DNA of 64,000 nucleotides from Aromatoleum buckelii (GCF_012910785.2 NZ_WTVH02000010.1:434001-498000), one strand, 5' to 3'; numbered from the stretch's first letter, positions 20,229 through 31,760 are shown. Numbers and translations are program-made. Notes: generated by a model not told the origin, from the letters alone.

Positions 20229-21179
20229 TCATTCCATGAACAGCGAGCTGACCGATTCCTCGTTGCTGATCCGCAGCACGGTGTCGGCGAGCAGCGAGGC
20301 GACCGAGATCTGGCGGATGCGCGAACAGGCTTTCGCGTCGTCGCGCAGCGGGATCGTGTCGGTGACGACCAGTTCGTCGAGATCGGAATCGGCGATGCGC
20401 GCCGCAGCCGACCCGGACAGCACCGCGTGGGTGCAGTACGACAGGACCCGGCGGGCGCCGTTTTCCTTCAGCGCGGTCGCGGCCTTGCACAGCGTGCCGG
20501 CGGTATCGACGATGTCGTCCATGATCACGCAGGTGCGATCCTTGACCTCGCCGATGATGTTCATGACTTCGGACACGTTCGCCTTCGGGCGGCGTTTGTC
20601 GATGATCGCCAGATCGCATTCCATGCGCTTGGCGAACGCGCGGGCGCGAACGACGCCGCCGACGTCGGGCGACACGACCAGCAGGTCATCGTATTTTTGC
20701 TTGTCGAGGTCGGCGAGCAGCACCGGGGCCGCATACACGTTGTCGACCGCGATGTCGAAGAACCCCTGGATCTGGTCGGCGTGCAGGTCCATCGTCAGGA
20801 GGCGCTGCACGCCGACGGCCTGCAGCATGTTGGCGACGACTTTCGCGGTGATCGGCACGCGCGCCGAGCGCGGGCGGCGGTCCTGGCGGGCATAGCCGAA
20901 GTAGGGGATTGCTGCAGTGATGCGGCCGGCGGACGCGCGCTTGAGCGCATCGACGAGGACCAGCAGTTCCATCAGGTTCTCGTTGGTCGGCGAGCAGGTC
21001 GGCTGCAGGACGAAGATGTCCTTGCCGCGGACGTTCTCGAGCAGTTCGATATTGACTTCACCGTCGGAGAACCGGCCCACCGTGGCCGCCCCGATCGAAA
21101 TGCCCAGTCTGCGCACGACGTCCGAGGCAAGCTTGGGGTTGGCGTTGCCGGTGAAGACCATCAGGCTGCCGTAGGCCAT
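20229..21179 (-). CDS. prs: Ribose-phosphate pyrophosphokinase
   Basis: The 316-residue enzyme makes PRPP from ribose 5-phosphate and ATP for nucleotide, His and Trp synthesis. Signatures are the N-terminal [10 protein letters not shown], the [13 protein letters not shown] metal/ATP segment, [16 protein letters not shown] and the PRPP-binding [10 protein letters not shown]. Length matches the class I enzyme (about 315). It follows tRNA-Gln and ispE on the same strand. Confidence 0.97.
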   Translation of the reverse strand: MAYGSLMVFTGNANPKLASDVVRRLGISIGAATVGRFSDGEVNIELLENVRGKDIFVLQPTCSPTNENLMELLVLVDALKRASAGRITAAIPYFGYARQDRRPRSARVPITAKVVANMLQAVGVQRLLTMDLHADQIQGFFDIAVDNVYAAPVLLADLDKQKYDDLLVVSPDVGGVVRARAFAKRMECDLAIIDKRRPKANVSEVMNIIGEVKDRTCVIMDDIVDTAGTLCKAATALKENGARRVLSYCTHAVLSGSAAARIADSDLDELVVTDTIPLRDDAKACSRIRQISVASLLADTVLRISNEESVSSLFME

Positions 21180-21255
21180 GTCCGAAACTCCGATGCCGAT
21201 AGAATGGTGGCGATAAAAACGATACGGGCAGGCGCGCGGCCTGCCCGTAATTTAC

Positions 21256-21332
21256 TGGCTGGGGAAGAAGGATTCGAACCTTCGAATGCCGGAATCAAAA
21301 TCCGGTGCCTTGACCAACTTGGCGACTCCCCA
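21256..21332 (-). tRNA. tRNA-Gln (anticodon TTG)
   Basis: The 77-base minus-strand tRNA starts TGGGGAGTCGCCAAG and ends with an encoded CCA. The U1-A72-type acceptor and the CCGGATTTTGATTCCGG anticodon arm are typical of glutamine tRNAs. The anticodon complement is at 21296-21298. It sits between ispE and prs, a conserved betaproteobacterial position, and may be excised from their common transcript. Confidence 0.96.
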
Positions 21333-21351
21333 GTAAAACCTTTTCGCCCGC

Positions 21352-22206
21352 TCAATCGACCCAGTCCCGAAGCGGATGCTGCATCACGCTGCGCGCCTTC
21401 CATGCCCGGCACGACCCCGGACAGCTTGCAACGATGCGTTCGGCATCGTCCTCGCTTGCCACCTGCGCAAAAATGCAGGCGCCCGAACCGGTCATTCGCG
21501 CCGGCGCAAACTGCGCCAGCCAGTCGATTGCTGCACCGATCTCGGGATAACGGCTGCACGCAACCGCTTGCAGATCGTTACGAGTGGTGCTCGTTGCGAA
21601 GTCCGTAATTTTGATGGGTTCGGTATTCCGCGTCAACTCCTGCGCTGCAAAAATTTCCACGGTGGGTACGGTGACCGGTGGCGCGACGACGACGTACCAG
21701 GCGGGCGGGAGGTCGAGCGGGCGCAGTTCGTCGCCGACCCCTTCGGCAAAAGCGTCGCGGCCGAAGATGAAAAACGGGACGTCGGCGCCGAGGCGCAGTC
21801 CGAGCGCAGCAAGCTCTTCACCGCGGACGCCGGTGCGCCACAGACGGTTCAGCGCGATCAGCGTCGTCGCGGCGTCCGAACTGCCGCCGCCGAGACCGCC
21901 GCCCATCGGCAGCCGCTTATCCACGCAGATGTCGGCGCCGAGCCGGCAGCCGGTGTATGACTGCAGCAGCCGCGCGGCGCGCACGACGAGGTCATGTTCG
22001 GCGGGAACGCCGGGAAGGTCGGTGACGCGCGCGACGACGCCGTCGTGGCGCAGCTCGAACGACAGCGCATCGCCCCAGTCGAGCAGGCGAAACGCGGTTT
22101 GCAGCAGGTGGTAGCCGTCCGGACGGCGCCCGATGACATGCAGGAAGAGGTTCAGCTTCGCCGGCGCCGGGCAATCGGCGAGACGGGTCAATTCAGCGGT
22201 GTCCAT
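21352..22206 (-). CDS. ispE: 4-diphosphocytidyl-2-C-methyl-D-erythritol kinase
   Basis: The 284-residue GHMP kinase phosphorylates CDP-methylerythritol in the non-mevalonate isoprenoid pathway. It shows CPAPAKLNLFLHVIGRRPDGYHLLQT near the N-terminus, the ATP loop PMGGGLGGGSSDAA and the C-terminal RMTGSGACIF. The ATG at 22206 is chosen since it gives the standard N-terminus and overlaps lolB by 19 bases; the longer frame to 22587 lies within lolB. Confidence 0.97.
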   Translation of the reverse strand: MDTAELTRLADCPAPAKLNLFLHVIGRRPDGYHLLQTAFRLLDWGDALSFELRHDGVVARVTDLPGVPAEHDLVVRAARLLQSYTGCRLGADICVDKRLPMGGGLGGGSSDAATTLIALNRLWRTGVRGEELAALGLRLGADVPFFIFGRDAFAEGVGDELRPLDLPPAWYVVVAPPVTVPTVEIFAAQELTRNTEPIKITDFATSTTRNDLQAVACSRYPEIGAAIDWLAQFAPARMTGSGACIFAQVASEDDAERIVASCPGSCRAWKARSVMQHPLRDWVD

Positions 22207-22772
22207 TGGTCGATGATAAGCCGGATCCGGGCGTCGCCCCAGTGGGCATCGATCCGGCGCGGCAACGCCTCGGCGCTGGCGCCGGCATATTCGACGTACT
22301 CGATCGTCCAGCCGGCGTCGGTGATGCGGGCCGGCCGGCCCCGCTCGTCGGTGTCGAGCACGCGGGCGCCGGGGCGTGCTGTCGCCTGCACCCAGTAGGC
22401 GAGTCCGTCGAGCGGTGCGGCGACGCCGAGCAGTCGGTGCAGCATTGCAGCGGTGTCGTCGCTGTGCTCGACGCGGCCGTCCGCGGTGCGCAGTTGGGCG
22501 CCTTCCGCGGTCGTGACGAGTTGGCCGACGATCTGGCCGAGCGGGCTCAGGACGGTCCATTCGTCGACGGCCGGCGAGTGAAACCATTGCAGTCCGCCGT
22601 TCGCGGCGCGCTCGCCGTCCGTCGCCGAAATGCGGCCTTCGAGTTCGAACGACGATGCGATCGCCCGCGCCGCGACTGTCGTCGCCGGCGGGGCGGGCTG
22701 GATCGCGCAGCCGGACAGCCCGGCGGTCGTGAACGCCACGATCGCCCCGAACCTTGCAAGACGCCGGTTCAT
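22188..22772 (-). CDS. lolB: Outer membrane lipoprotein LolB
   Basis: The 194-residue lipoprotein receives lipoproteins from LolA and inserts them into the outer membrane. A signal peptide ends in the lipobox LSGC (Cys at about residue 20), followed by the SFELEGRISATDGERAANGGLQW beta-sheet motif of LolB. The start at 22772 (MNRRLARFG) has an ATGA overlap with the preceding TPR gene, and the end overlaps ispE. The lolB-ispE pairing is conserved. Confidence 0.94.
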   Translation of the reverse strand: MNRRLARFGAIVAFTTAGLSGCAIQPAPPATTVAARAIASSFELEGRISATDGERAANGGLQWFHSPAVDEWTVLSPLGQIVGQLVTTAEGAQLRTADGRVEHSDDTAAMLHRLLGVAAPLDGLAYWVQATARPGARVLDTDERGRPARITDAGWTIEYVEYAGASAEALPRRIDAHWGDARIRLIIDQWTPLN

Positions 22773-24490
22773 CGATGGCCGAAACGCTGCATGATGTTCT
22801 TCAACACCGTGCTGTCCGGGTGAGCTTGCAAGGCTTCGTTCCAGATCCGCGTGGCGTCGGCTTGGCGGTTCAGGCTCCACAACACTTCGCCCAAGTGGGC
22901 GGCGATTTCGGGGTCGGGACGCAGGCTGTAGGCTTTTTCGAGATGTGCGAGCGCCGTGGCCGTGTCGCCCTGACGGAAGTTGACCCAGCCCATGCTGTCG
23001 AGGATGAAGGGATCGCCGGGCGTCAGTTCCAGTGCGCGCGCGATCAGCGTTTCGGCTTCGTCGAGGCGCAGTCCGCGGTCGGCCAGCGAATACCCGAGCG
23101 CGTTGTAGGCGTGGGCGTGGTCCGGTTGCAGCGCGATGAGCTTGCGCAGGCGCCCTTCCATGACGTCGAGCTGGCCGAGCTGTTCGGCGAGCATCGACGA
23201 CTCGTAGAGCAGGTCCGGGTCTTCAGGTGCCTTGCGCAGTTCGCCGTCGAGGAGTTCGAGCGCTTCGGCTTCGCGCCCTTCGGCCCGCAGCAGTTGCGAT
23301 TCGGCGAGCCGCAGGCGCTTGATCGTGTCGGGTCCCGCCTGCACCGACTGCAGATGTTCGCGCGCGTGCTGCAGTTTTCCCTGTTGCGCGAGCAGCGCCG
23401 CGATGCGGATCTGGGCGTCGGTGTGGTGGCGTCCGGGCTCGACGGTGCGGTACCAGCGCAGCGCGCCTTCGCTGTCGTCGCGGCGTTCGGCGATCTGGCC
23501 GAGGTTGAGGCGGATGCCGTCCGCTTCCGGATGGCCGGCGTTCAGCGCCTGCTCGAGCAGCGGCGCCGCGGCGTCGAAATCGTCGAGCTGGGCCGACAGC
23601 AGGCCGACCGCGTACATCAGGTCGCGATCATCCGGCGCGTTGTCGAGGAGCTTGCGGAATTCGTCGCGTGCCGCGTCGAAGCGGCGCGCCGAAACCAGCC
23701 CCCGCGCGTAGGCGACACGCGCGTTCTGGCTCTCGGGGTGACGGTCGATATGCTCCTTGATGAGCTGCAGCGCCGCGTCGGGCGAGTCGGACTGCGCCAG
23801 CAGCTGCGCCTTGAACAGGATCGCAAGCTCCCAGTCCGGGCGAAGCCCCAGCGCGAGGTCGATCGCGGCGAGGGATGCGATCGCGTCGTCGGCGGCGATC
23901 GCGGCCTGCGCGCGGGCGAACTGCGCCTCGGGGAGGTCGAGGTACGGTTCGGTCAGGCGGTCGACGATGCCTTTCACCGCCTGCTTGTCACTGATGCGCG
24001 CGAACGCGCGGTTGAGCCCCATCAGGTGGTTTTCGATCTGGTCCGGCGACTCTGCGAGCAGGCGCGCGAGCTGGATTTGCACCTGTTCGAGCTGCCCGCT
24101 GCCGCCCGAGAGAATGCCTGCCATCACGCGCCGGGCTTCGGCGGACTCGGGCTCGACGTCGACCCAGATCCTGGCTGCTTCGGTGGCGGCCGAGAGGTCG
24201 CGCGCGAACAGCGCGATTTCGACTGCGCGCCGCGCGATGCGGGGGTCGCGCGTGCGTTGCGCCAGATCGAGGTAGGCTTGCACCGAGACGCTGAGATCGC
24301 CACGGGCCCCGGCGATTTCGGCCAACAGGAACGTGTACAGCATCTGCGCGGTCAGTGACTGCCCGGGAATGTCGGTCGCCGCCGTCGAAGGGGCATCGGC
24401 GTCGGGGTCGACCGTCTGGGCGAATGCCGGGAACGCAAACGCGATCGCCAGCCCGAGGCCGGCAGTGAGCAGGGAAAGAGTGCGATTCAT
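22769..24490 (-). CDS. Periplasmic tetratricopeptide repeat protein
   Basis: This 573-residue protein has a signal peptide (about 1-24, ending FPAFA) followed by many TPR-like helical repeats. The clearest are near the C-terminus (HAYNALGYSLADRGLRLDEAETLI; DPFILDSMGWVNFRQGDTATALAHLEKAYSLRPDPEI). It is the first gene of a run that continues with lolB, ispE, tRNA-Gln and prs. TPR proteins before lolB are common in betaproteobacteria, and an envelope-assembly role is plausible. The ATG at 24490 is chosen for the signal peptide. Confidence 0.85.
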   Translation of the reverse strand: MNRTLSLLTAGLGLAIAFAFPAFAQTVDPDADAPSTAATDIPGQSLTAQMLYTFLLAEIAGARGDLSVSVQAYLDLAQRTRDPRIARRAVEIALFARDLSAATEAARIWVDVEPESAEARRVMAGILSGGSGQLEQVQIQLARLLAESPDQIENHLMGLNRAFARISDKQAVKGIVDRLTEPYLDLPEAQFARAQAAIAADDAIASLAAIDLALGLRPDWELAILFKAQLLAQSDSPDAALQLIKEHIDRHPESQNARVAYARGLVSARRFDAARDEFRKLLDNAPDDRDLMYAVGLLSAQLDDFDAAAPLLEQALNAGHPEADGIRLNLGQIAERRDDSEGALRWYRTVEPGRHHTDAQIRIAALLAQQGKLQHAREHLQSVQAGPDTIKRLRLAESQLLRAEGREAEALELLDGELRKAPEDPDLLYESSMLAEQLGQLDVMEGRLRKLIALQPDHAHAYNALGYSLADRGLRLDEAETLIARALELTPGDPFILDSMGWVNFRQGDTATALAHLEKAYSLRPDPEIAAHLGEVLWSLNRQADATRIWNEALQAHPDSTVLKNIMQRFGHR

Positions 24491-24683
24491 GGTTGATGCC
24501 CGAGGGGATTCCGTGAAGCCGCGGACGCTGCAAGTCGCCGTATCCGGCTGTATGCTGGGGTCCGCCAACGAGGTAGTGGTGGATTAGAAGGGCCGGAGGC
24601 GATTCCGTTCGCCCCATGTTATGCAGTTTCACGTCGCATGAGCAAGCACGCGCTTGCGTGAGGAATTCGAAGAAGGATTGCCG

Positions 24684-25499
24684 ATGCCGGAATTGCCGGA
24701 GGTGGAAATCACGTGCCGCGGCATTCGCCCGTTCGTCGCCGGGCGGACGCTGACTGCGCTCGAAGTGCGCAATCCGCGGCTGCGTCAGCCAGTGCCCGCG
24801 GATCTCGCGCAGACGCTTGTCGGCGAGCGACTGCAGGACGTGCGACGCCGCGCGAAATACCTGCTGCTGGACTTTCCGCACGGCAGCGTCCTCGTGCATC
24901 TGGGCATGTCCGGCAGCCTCCGGGTGGTGTCGGCCGACGAGCCCGCGGGCGTGCACGATCACGTCGACCTGGTGTTCGGCGCCGAGGCGCTGCGGCTGCG
25001 CGATCCGCGCCGGTTCGGCCTCGTGCTGTGGCACGCGGGCGACGGCTTGTCCCATCCGCTGCTCGCGGCGCTCGGCTGCGAGCCGCTCGAGAGCGGTTTT
25101 ACCGGTGCCTGGCTGCATGAGGCGACGCGAGGAGTGCGGATGTCGATCAAGCAGACGCTGATGGATGCGCATCGTGTCGTCGGAGTCGGCAACATCTACG
25201 CGTCCGAGAGCTTGTTCCGCGCCCGCATCCATCCGCTCGAACCGGCCGGCGCGATCGGGCCGCAGCGCCTCGCGCGCCTTGTCGCGTCGGTGCGCGAAAC
25301 GCTGCTCGCGGCGATCGACGCCGGCGGCAGCACGTTGCGCGACTTCGTCGGCGGAGACGGGCGCGCCGGGTATTTCCAGCAGCAGTACTTCGTGTACGGG
25401 CGCGAAGGCCTGGCGTGCCGGGTATGTGCCACGCCCGTTCGCCGCGTCGTGGTCGGCCAGCGCTCGACTTTTTTCTGCCCGCGCTGCCAGCGTCGCTGA
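24684..25499 (+). CDS. mutM: Formamidopyrimidine-DNA glycosylase
   Basis: The 271-residue base-excision repair enzyme removes 8-oxoguanine and cuts the abasic site. The ATG at 24684 makes the essential N-terminal Pro-Glu (after Met removal: PELPEVE); AGAAGGA lies upstream. Later motifs are HLGMSGSLR, VVGVGNIYASESLFRA and the four-Cys zinc finger CRVCATPVRRVVVGQRSTFFCPRC. Length is standard. It is divergent from the TPR gene. Confidence 0.97.
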   Translation: MPELPEVEITCRGIRPFVAGRTLTALEVRNPRLRQPVPADLAQTLVGERLQDVRRRAKYLLLDFPHGSVLVHLGMSGSLRVVSADEPAGVHDHVDLVFGAEALRLRDPRRFGLVLWHAGDGLSHPLLAALGCEPLESGFTGAWLHEATRGVRMSIKQTLMDAHRVVGVGNIYASESLFRARIHPLEPAGAIGPQRLARLVASVRETLLAAIDAGGSTLRDFVGGDGRAGYFQQQYFVYGREGLACRVCATPVRRVVVGQRSTFFCPRCQRR

Positions 25500-25655
25500 A
25501 CGGCCCCGGAAAACCTCTCCCCCGGCGGAGCGATACCGGCGGGATACCGTCGTTACATTCCGCGTGTCCCAAATTGGATGGCGCCGGAAACGGGGTTATG
25601 CTGGCGCGGTGTGTAATTTTTGCGCGGGCGAACCTCCGCGCGCGAGCGAGACGAC

Positions 25656-27632
25656 ATGAGCCTGGTTGACCAATTCTCGGCTTACAGCCAGTGGCGGGCC
25701 GCCGCCTCGTCGGCGGTCGGCCGTTTGCGGCAATGGCTGTCGCACAACGAGATCGGCGATGCGCAGGGCGACCTGCGGCTGCAGTGCGTGCTCGAACGCC
25801 TGCGCGACGACAAGCTCACGGTCGCTTTCGTCGCCGAGTTCTCGCGCGGCAAGTCGGAACTGATCAACGCGCTCTTTTTCTCCGGCTATGGCGACCGCGT
25901 GCTGCCGTCGAGCGCCGGTCGCACGACGATGTGTCCGACCGAACTGGAATGGAGCGCAGATGCGCGCCCCGAGATCCGTCTGCTGCCGATCCGCACCCGC
26001 GCGACGCACGCGAGTGTCAGCGAGCTCAAACGCTTCGCGCAGGAATGGCTCGTGCTGCCGCTCGACGTCGGCTCGGTCGGCAGTCTGCAGCAGGGATTCT
26101 CGCGGGTCGGCGACACCGAGCGGGTGTCGCCCGTCGAGGCGCGGCAGCTCGGCTTCGAAGTCGATCCGGACAGCGCGGACGGGCTCAAGCCCGGTTCGGA
26201 CGGTCTCGTCGAAATCCCGAGCTGGCGGCACGTCGTGGTCCAGTTTCCGCACCCGCTGCTCGAACAGGGGCTGGTCGTGCTCGACACGCCGGGACTCAAC
26301 GCGATCGGCGCGGAACCCGAACTCACACTGTCGCTGCTGCCGAATGCGCACGCGGTGCTGTTCATCCTCGCCGCTGATACCGGTGTCACGCACAGCGACC
26401 TCGCAGTGTGGCGCGAATACGTGCGCGGCGGGCCGGGCGGAGGAAGGAGAGGCGGGCTCGTCGTGCTGAACAAGATCGACGGCCTGTGGGACGGCCTGCG
26501 CGACGAGGCCCGCATCGACGAGGAAATCGACCGGCAGCTGCACTCGGTCGCCGAGGCGCTCGATGTGCCTGTCGAAAGCGTCTTCCCGGTGTCGGCGCAG
26601 AAAGGGCTGGTCGCGCGGATCCACGATGACGAAGCGCTGCTCGAGCGCAGCCGCCTCGGCGCGCTCGAGCGCGCGCTCAGCGAGGAGCTGCTGCCGACGA
26701 AGCAGGAAATCGTCCGGAACGGTGCGCTCGGCGAAACCGACGACCTGATCCTGCAGGCGCGCGAACTCCTCGGCGCGCGGCTTTCCGGGCTGCGCGAGCA
26801 ATTGCACGAGCTCACCGATCTGCGGGGCAAGAACCAGAGCGTCATCGAATACATGATGCGCAAGATCCGCACCGAAAAGACCGAGTTCGAGGAAGGGCTG
26901 CAGAAGTACTACGCAGTGCGGAGCGTGTTCTCGAACCTGACGAACAACCTGCTCGCGCACCTCGGCATGGACATGTTGCGCGACGAGACGCGCCGTACCC
27001 GCGAAGCGATGCTCGAATCCACGTTCTCGAAAGGCCTGAGCGCGGCGATGGAAGGCTTCTTCGAAAATCTGCGCGCCAGTCTTGCGCGATCGGCCGGCGA
27101 GATCGCTGAGATCACGCGTATGCTCGACAGCATGTACAAGCGTTTCAGCGTCGAGCACGGACTGAAGCTCGCCGCACCCGAAGCGTTCTCGACGTTGCGC
27201 TACGAGCGCGAACTCGAACGGCTCGAAGCCGCGTTCAATCGCCAGATCAACACCGCGCTCACGCTCGTGACGACCGAAAAGCACACGCTGACGCAACGTT
27301 TCTTCGAAACGGTCGCGGTCCAGGCGCGGCGCACGTTCGAAGTCGCGAACCGGGACGTCGAGCGCTGGCTGCGCGCGGTGATGTCGCCGCTCGAGACGCA
27401 GGTGCGGGAATACCAGTTCCAGCTCAAGCGCCGGCTCGAGAGCGTCAAGCGCATTCACCAGGCAACCGACACGCTCGAAGAGCGGATCGCTGAACTCGAA
27501 CAGGCCGAGGTCGCGATGCTCGCGCAGCTCGACGAGCTGACGGGGCTCGAGCGAGCGATCCACGCGGTGCTCGGCGCCTCGGTATTGGCGGTCGCTGCCC
27601 GCTCCGGCGCGCCGGTTCCCTGCGCCGCGTAA
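25656..27632 (+). CDS. Dynamin-like GTPase
   Basis: The 658-residue protein is a bacterial dynamin-family GTPase. It has the P-loop AEFSRGKSELINAL (about 60-73), a Thr-rich switch (AGRTTMCPTELEW), LDTPGLNAIG (about 209-218) and NKIDGLWDGL (about 272). The C-terminal half is long, helical and coiled-coil-like (DTLEERIAELEQAEVAMLAQLDEL) with a short hydrophobic end (IHAVLGASVLAVAA) that could contact membrane. The ATG at 25656 begins the conserved region. It is a single gene, unlike the paired bacterial dynamins of some lineages, and is probably involved in membrane remodelling or stress. The family is clear; the role is unknown. Confidence 0.85.
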   Translation: MSLVDQFSAYSQWRAAASSAVGRLRQWLSHNEIGDAQGDLRLQCVLERLRDDKLTVAFVAEFSRGKSELINALFFSGYGDRVLPSSAGRTTMCPTELEWSADARPEIRLLPIRTRATHASVSELKRFAQEWLVLPLDVGSVGSLQQGFSRVGDTERVSPVEARQLGFEVDPDSADGLKPGSDGLVEIPSWRHVVVQFPHPLLEQGLVVLDTPGLNAIGAEPELTLSLLPNAHAVLFILAADTGVTHSDLAVWREYVRGGPGGGRRGGLVVLNKIDGLWDGLRDEARIDEEIDRQLHSVAEALDVPVESVFPVSAQKGLVARIHDDEALLERSRLGALERALSEELLPTKQEIVRNGALGETDDLILQARELLGARLSGLREQLHELTDLRGKNQSVIEYMMRKIRTEKTEFEEGLQKYYAVRSVFSNLTNNLLAHLGMDMLRDETRRTREAMLESTFSKGLSAAMEGFFENLRASLARSAGEIAEITRMLDSMYKRFSVEHGLKLAAPEAFSTLRYERELERLEAAFNRQINTALTLVTTEKHTLTQRFFETVAVQARRTFEVANRDVERWLRAVMSPLETQVREYQFQLKRRLESVKRIHQATDTLEERIAELEQAEVAMLAQLDELTGLERAIHAVLGASVLAVAARSGAPVPCAA

Positions 27633-27651
27633 ACGCCAGTCCGGAAAAAGA

Positions 27652-27675
27652 AAGCGCACCCCGGAGGGTGCGCTT
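27652..27675. terminator. Bidirectional rho-independent terminator
   Basis: AAGCGCACCC (27652-27661) pairs perfectly with GGGTGCGCTT (27666-27675) around CGGA. On the minus strand the stem is followed by a TTCTTTTT run, so it mainly ends the ferredoxin transcript. It also lies 20 bp past the dynamin-like gene. Confidence 0.85.
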
Positions 27676-27709
27676 CGCCTGTCTGCTCCCCGCACTGCGG
27701 GGGAACTGC

Positions 27710-27967
<258 letters not shown>

Positions 27968-27978
27968 CTACTTCCTCG

Positions 27979-29002
<1,024 letters not shown>

Positions 29003-29006
<4 letters not shown>

Positions 29007-30385
29007 TTGGAAGGTTCCGCCCTGGCCGCGGGGGCACGTTCACCATTGGCGACCGCGTCGCCGTCGCCGCCGGCGACCACCGTGACGAGGTGCTCGTCGC
29101 GAATACGGCGCGAGAAAGCGTCGCGCACCGCCTCGACGGTGACTTCGGCGACGCGCTCCGGATAGGTGTCGAGCCAGTCCAGCGGCAGGCCGTAGAAGCC
29201 GATCATCGACACGTAGTCGAGGATCTTGCGGTTCGAGTCGAGCCGCAGCCCGAAGCCGTTGATGAAGTTGTCCTTGGCCGCTTGCAGTTCGTCGGTGGTC
29301 GGGCCGGCGGCGACGAATTCGTCGAGCACCGCCCGCGTCACCTGCCGCGCCTCCTTGGCTTGGCTGCCGCGCGTCTGCAGTCCGATTTCGAACGGGCCGG
29401 CGACGCGCAGCGGCTGGAACGAGCTGAAGACGCTGTACGCGAAGCCGCGTTTTTCGCGCACTTCCTTCGTCAGCCGAGACACGAAACCGCCTCCGCCGAG
29501 GACGTAGTTGCCGACGACGAGCGGGAAATAATCCGGGTCGTCGCGCGAGATTCCCGGCATTCCCATGAGGATATGGGCCTGTGCAGACGGGTGTTCGATA
29601 TGTTCGACGAGGCGGGGCGGAAGCTGCGGCGGGGGCAGCGGGGCGGGCGGCGTCCCGGCGGGCAGGGCTTCGGTGAGGCGGACCGCGATCCGTTCGGCCT
29701 GGTCGCGGCTGACGTCGCCGACGATCGCGACACTGGCCGCGAGCGCGGTGTAGTGCGTCTGGTGAAACGCTTCGATCTGGTCGCGCGTGATCCGCTGCAG
29801 CGATTCGACGGTGACGAGTCGGCCATAGGGGTGATCGCCGTAGATCGCACGGGTGAAGCTGCGCGCGGCGAGGGTGTCCGGGCGCGTCAGCGCGTCGCGC
29901 AGGCCGGCGATGCTGCGCGCGCGCTCGCGTTCGAGGATCTCCGCCGGGAATGTCGGCTTCGCGAGCAGCCGCGCGGCGAGCCCGATTGCCGCTTCGCGCT
30001 CGGCCTCGCTCGACAGGGTGCGCACCGACAGAGCCGCCATGTCCTTGTCCGTGCCGCCGCCGATGCGCGCGCCAGTGTCGGCGATCCGTTCGGCGATCTG
30101 CTGTTCGTTCAGGTTTTCCGTCCCTGCATCGAGGAGGCTGCGCGTCAGGCTCGCGACGCCGGCCGCGTCTGCCGGGTCGAGTGCGCCGCCGGCAGCGAAC
30201 GTGACCTGCACGTCGACGAGCGGCAGCGCGTGGCTTTCGACGAAAAACACGCGTGCGCCGGTCGGCGCGGTCCAGTGCTGGATGTCCGGGCCGGCAATCG
30301 CCGTGCCGAAGCTTGCGAAGGCAGCCAGCGCGAGCAGCGTCGCGCGGGCAGGGACGATCTTCCGGATCAGGGTGGTCGGATTCAT
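29003..30385 (-). CDS. M16-family peptidase-like protein, catalytic motif lost
   Basis: The 460-residue secreted protein has a signal peptide (about 1-31) and the two-lobed M16 (insulinase/MPP) fold. Where active members have HxxEH, it reads SLTRSLLDAGT, so zinc-binding residues are absent. The C-terminal lobe keeps LGGGGFVSRLTKEVREKRGFAYSVFS, the Arg/Tyr substrate motif. It follows the active M16 gene by one base, a typical pair in which the inactive subunit completes a heterodimer, as in mitochondrial processing peptidase. Confidence 0.9.
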
Positions 30386-30386
30386 G

Positions 30387-31760
30387 CTAGTGCCTCGTCG
30401 CCGGCGCCGCGGGGCGAGGCTGTCCGGCAGGAACGGGCAGCGGGTCGAGCTGTGCCCGGGTCAGCGTGGTGTCGGTGAAATATTTGCGCGCGACCGCCTG
30501 GACTTCCGCAGCGGTGACGCGACGCACGCCTTCGAGCAGCGCCGCCTCGTCGCGCCACGACAGGCCGCTCGCCTCGAGGAAGCCGATCTCCATCGCCTGG
30601 CCCATCAGGGAATCGCGCTTGTAGACTTCGCCGGCGATCGTCTGCGTCTTGACCCGCTCGAGCTCGTCCTCGGCGATCCCTTCGTTCTGGATGCGCGCGA
30701 TCTCGTCGCGCAGCGCCGCGGCGACGTCGGCGACGGTCTTGCCCGCTGCGGGAGCCGCGTCGAGCGTGAACAGCGACGGGCCGCGTGCCGTGCCGTCGTA
30801 GCCGGCGCCGACCGACACCGCGACGCGCGTCTCACGCACCAGCCGGCGCGGCAGACGCGCACCGTCATAGCCGTCGAGCACCGCCGCGAGCACCTGCAGT
30901 GCATACACGTCGCGGTCGTTCGCCGGATCGCGCAGCGTCGGCGCACGCCATGCCAGCGCGACGTAGGGCAGTTCGGCAGGCGCCCTGACGACGCTCTGGC
31001 GCGGGCCGAGCTGCTCCGGTTCGGGCGTGATGCGGCGCTTCGGCAGTTCGCGCGCGGCCACGGCGCCGTAGTAGCGGCGGGCGAGGTCGAACACCGCCTG
31101 GTGGTCGATGTCGCCGACGACGACGAGGCGCGCGTTGTTCGGCGCGTACCAGTTCCGGTGCCAGGTGCGCGCATCCTCGGCCGTCATCGAGGCGAGGTCG
31201 GTCATCCAGCCGATGACCGGACGGCCATACGGGTGGGCCTGGAACGTCGTGGCCATCAACTGCTCATGCACCAGCGCGCGCGGCTCGTCTTCGGTGCGCA
31301 GGCGCCGTTCTTCCCGCACGACGTCGAGCTCCGGCGCGAACAGCGAAGGCGTGATCTTCAGGTTCGCCATCCGGTCGGCTTCGAGCATCATCATGTCGTC
31401 CAGCTCGGCCGGCGGGATCTGCTGGAAATATGCCGTGTAGTCGCGCGACGTGAACGCGTTGTCGCGCCCGCCGACCGCGGCGACGCGCTTGTTGAACTCG
31501 CCCGGGCCGACTTTCTCCGTGCCTTTGAACATCATGTGTTCGAGCAGATGCGCGATGCCTGAGACGCCTGCCGGTTCGTCCATCGCGCCGACGTCGTACC
31601 ACACCATATGAACCACCGACGGGGCGCGGCGGTCTTCCTTGACGATGACTTGCATGCCGTTGTCGAGGGTCGTCTCGAACGGATTCGCGTGAAGCGGCCC
31701 CGCTGCGGCGAACAGCGCGGCGGCAAGCAGGGCGAGGCGGGGAAAGTTCTGGCGAAACAT
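30387..31760 (-). CDS. Periplasmic M16-family zinc metallopeptidase
   Basis: The 457-residue protein starts with a signal peptide ending PLHA (about residue 25). It has the M16 zinc motif HLLEH (in GIAHLLEHMMFKGTEK) and a downstream Glu-containing helix (EADRMANL). The start at 31760 is preferred over an upstream ATG at 31775 because of its spacing from AGGACAT and its clean signal peptide. It is first in the operon with the inactive M16 partner, rsmD, coaD and ferredoxin. The substrate is unknown; relatives degrade peptides. Confidence 0.92.
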   Translation of the reverse strand: MFRQNFPRLALLAAALFAAAGPLHANPFETTLDNGMQVIVKEDRRAPSVVHMVWYDVGAMDEPAGVSGIAHLLEHMMFKGTEKVGPGEFNKRVAAVGGRDNAFTSRDYTAYFQQIPPAELDDMMMLEADRMANLKITPSLFAPELDVVREERRLRTEDEPRALVHEQLMATTFQAHPYGRPVIGWMTDLASMTAEDARTWHRNWYAPNNARLVVVGDIDHQAVFDLARRYYGAVAARELPKRRITPEPEQLGPRQSVVRAPAELPYVALAWRAPTLRDPANDRDVYALQVLAAVLDGYDGARLPRRLVRETRVAVSVGAGYDGTARGPSLFTLDAAPAAGKTVADVAAALRDEIARIQNEGIAEDELERVKTQTIAGEVYKRDSLMGQAMEIGFLEASGLSWRDEAALLEGVRRVTAAEVQAVARKYFTDTTLTRAQLDPLPVPAGQPRPAAPATRH

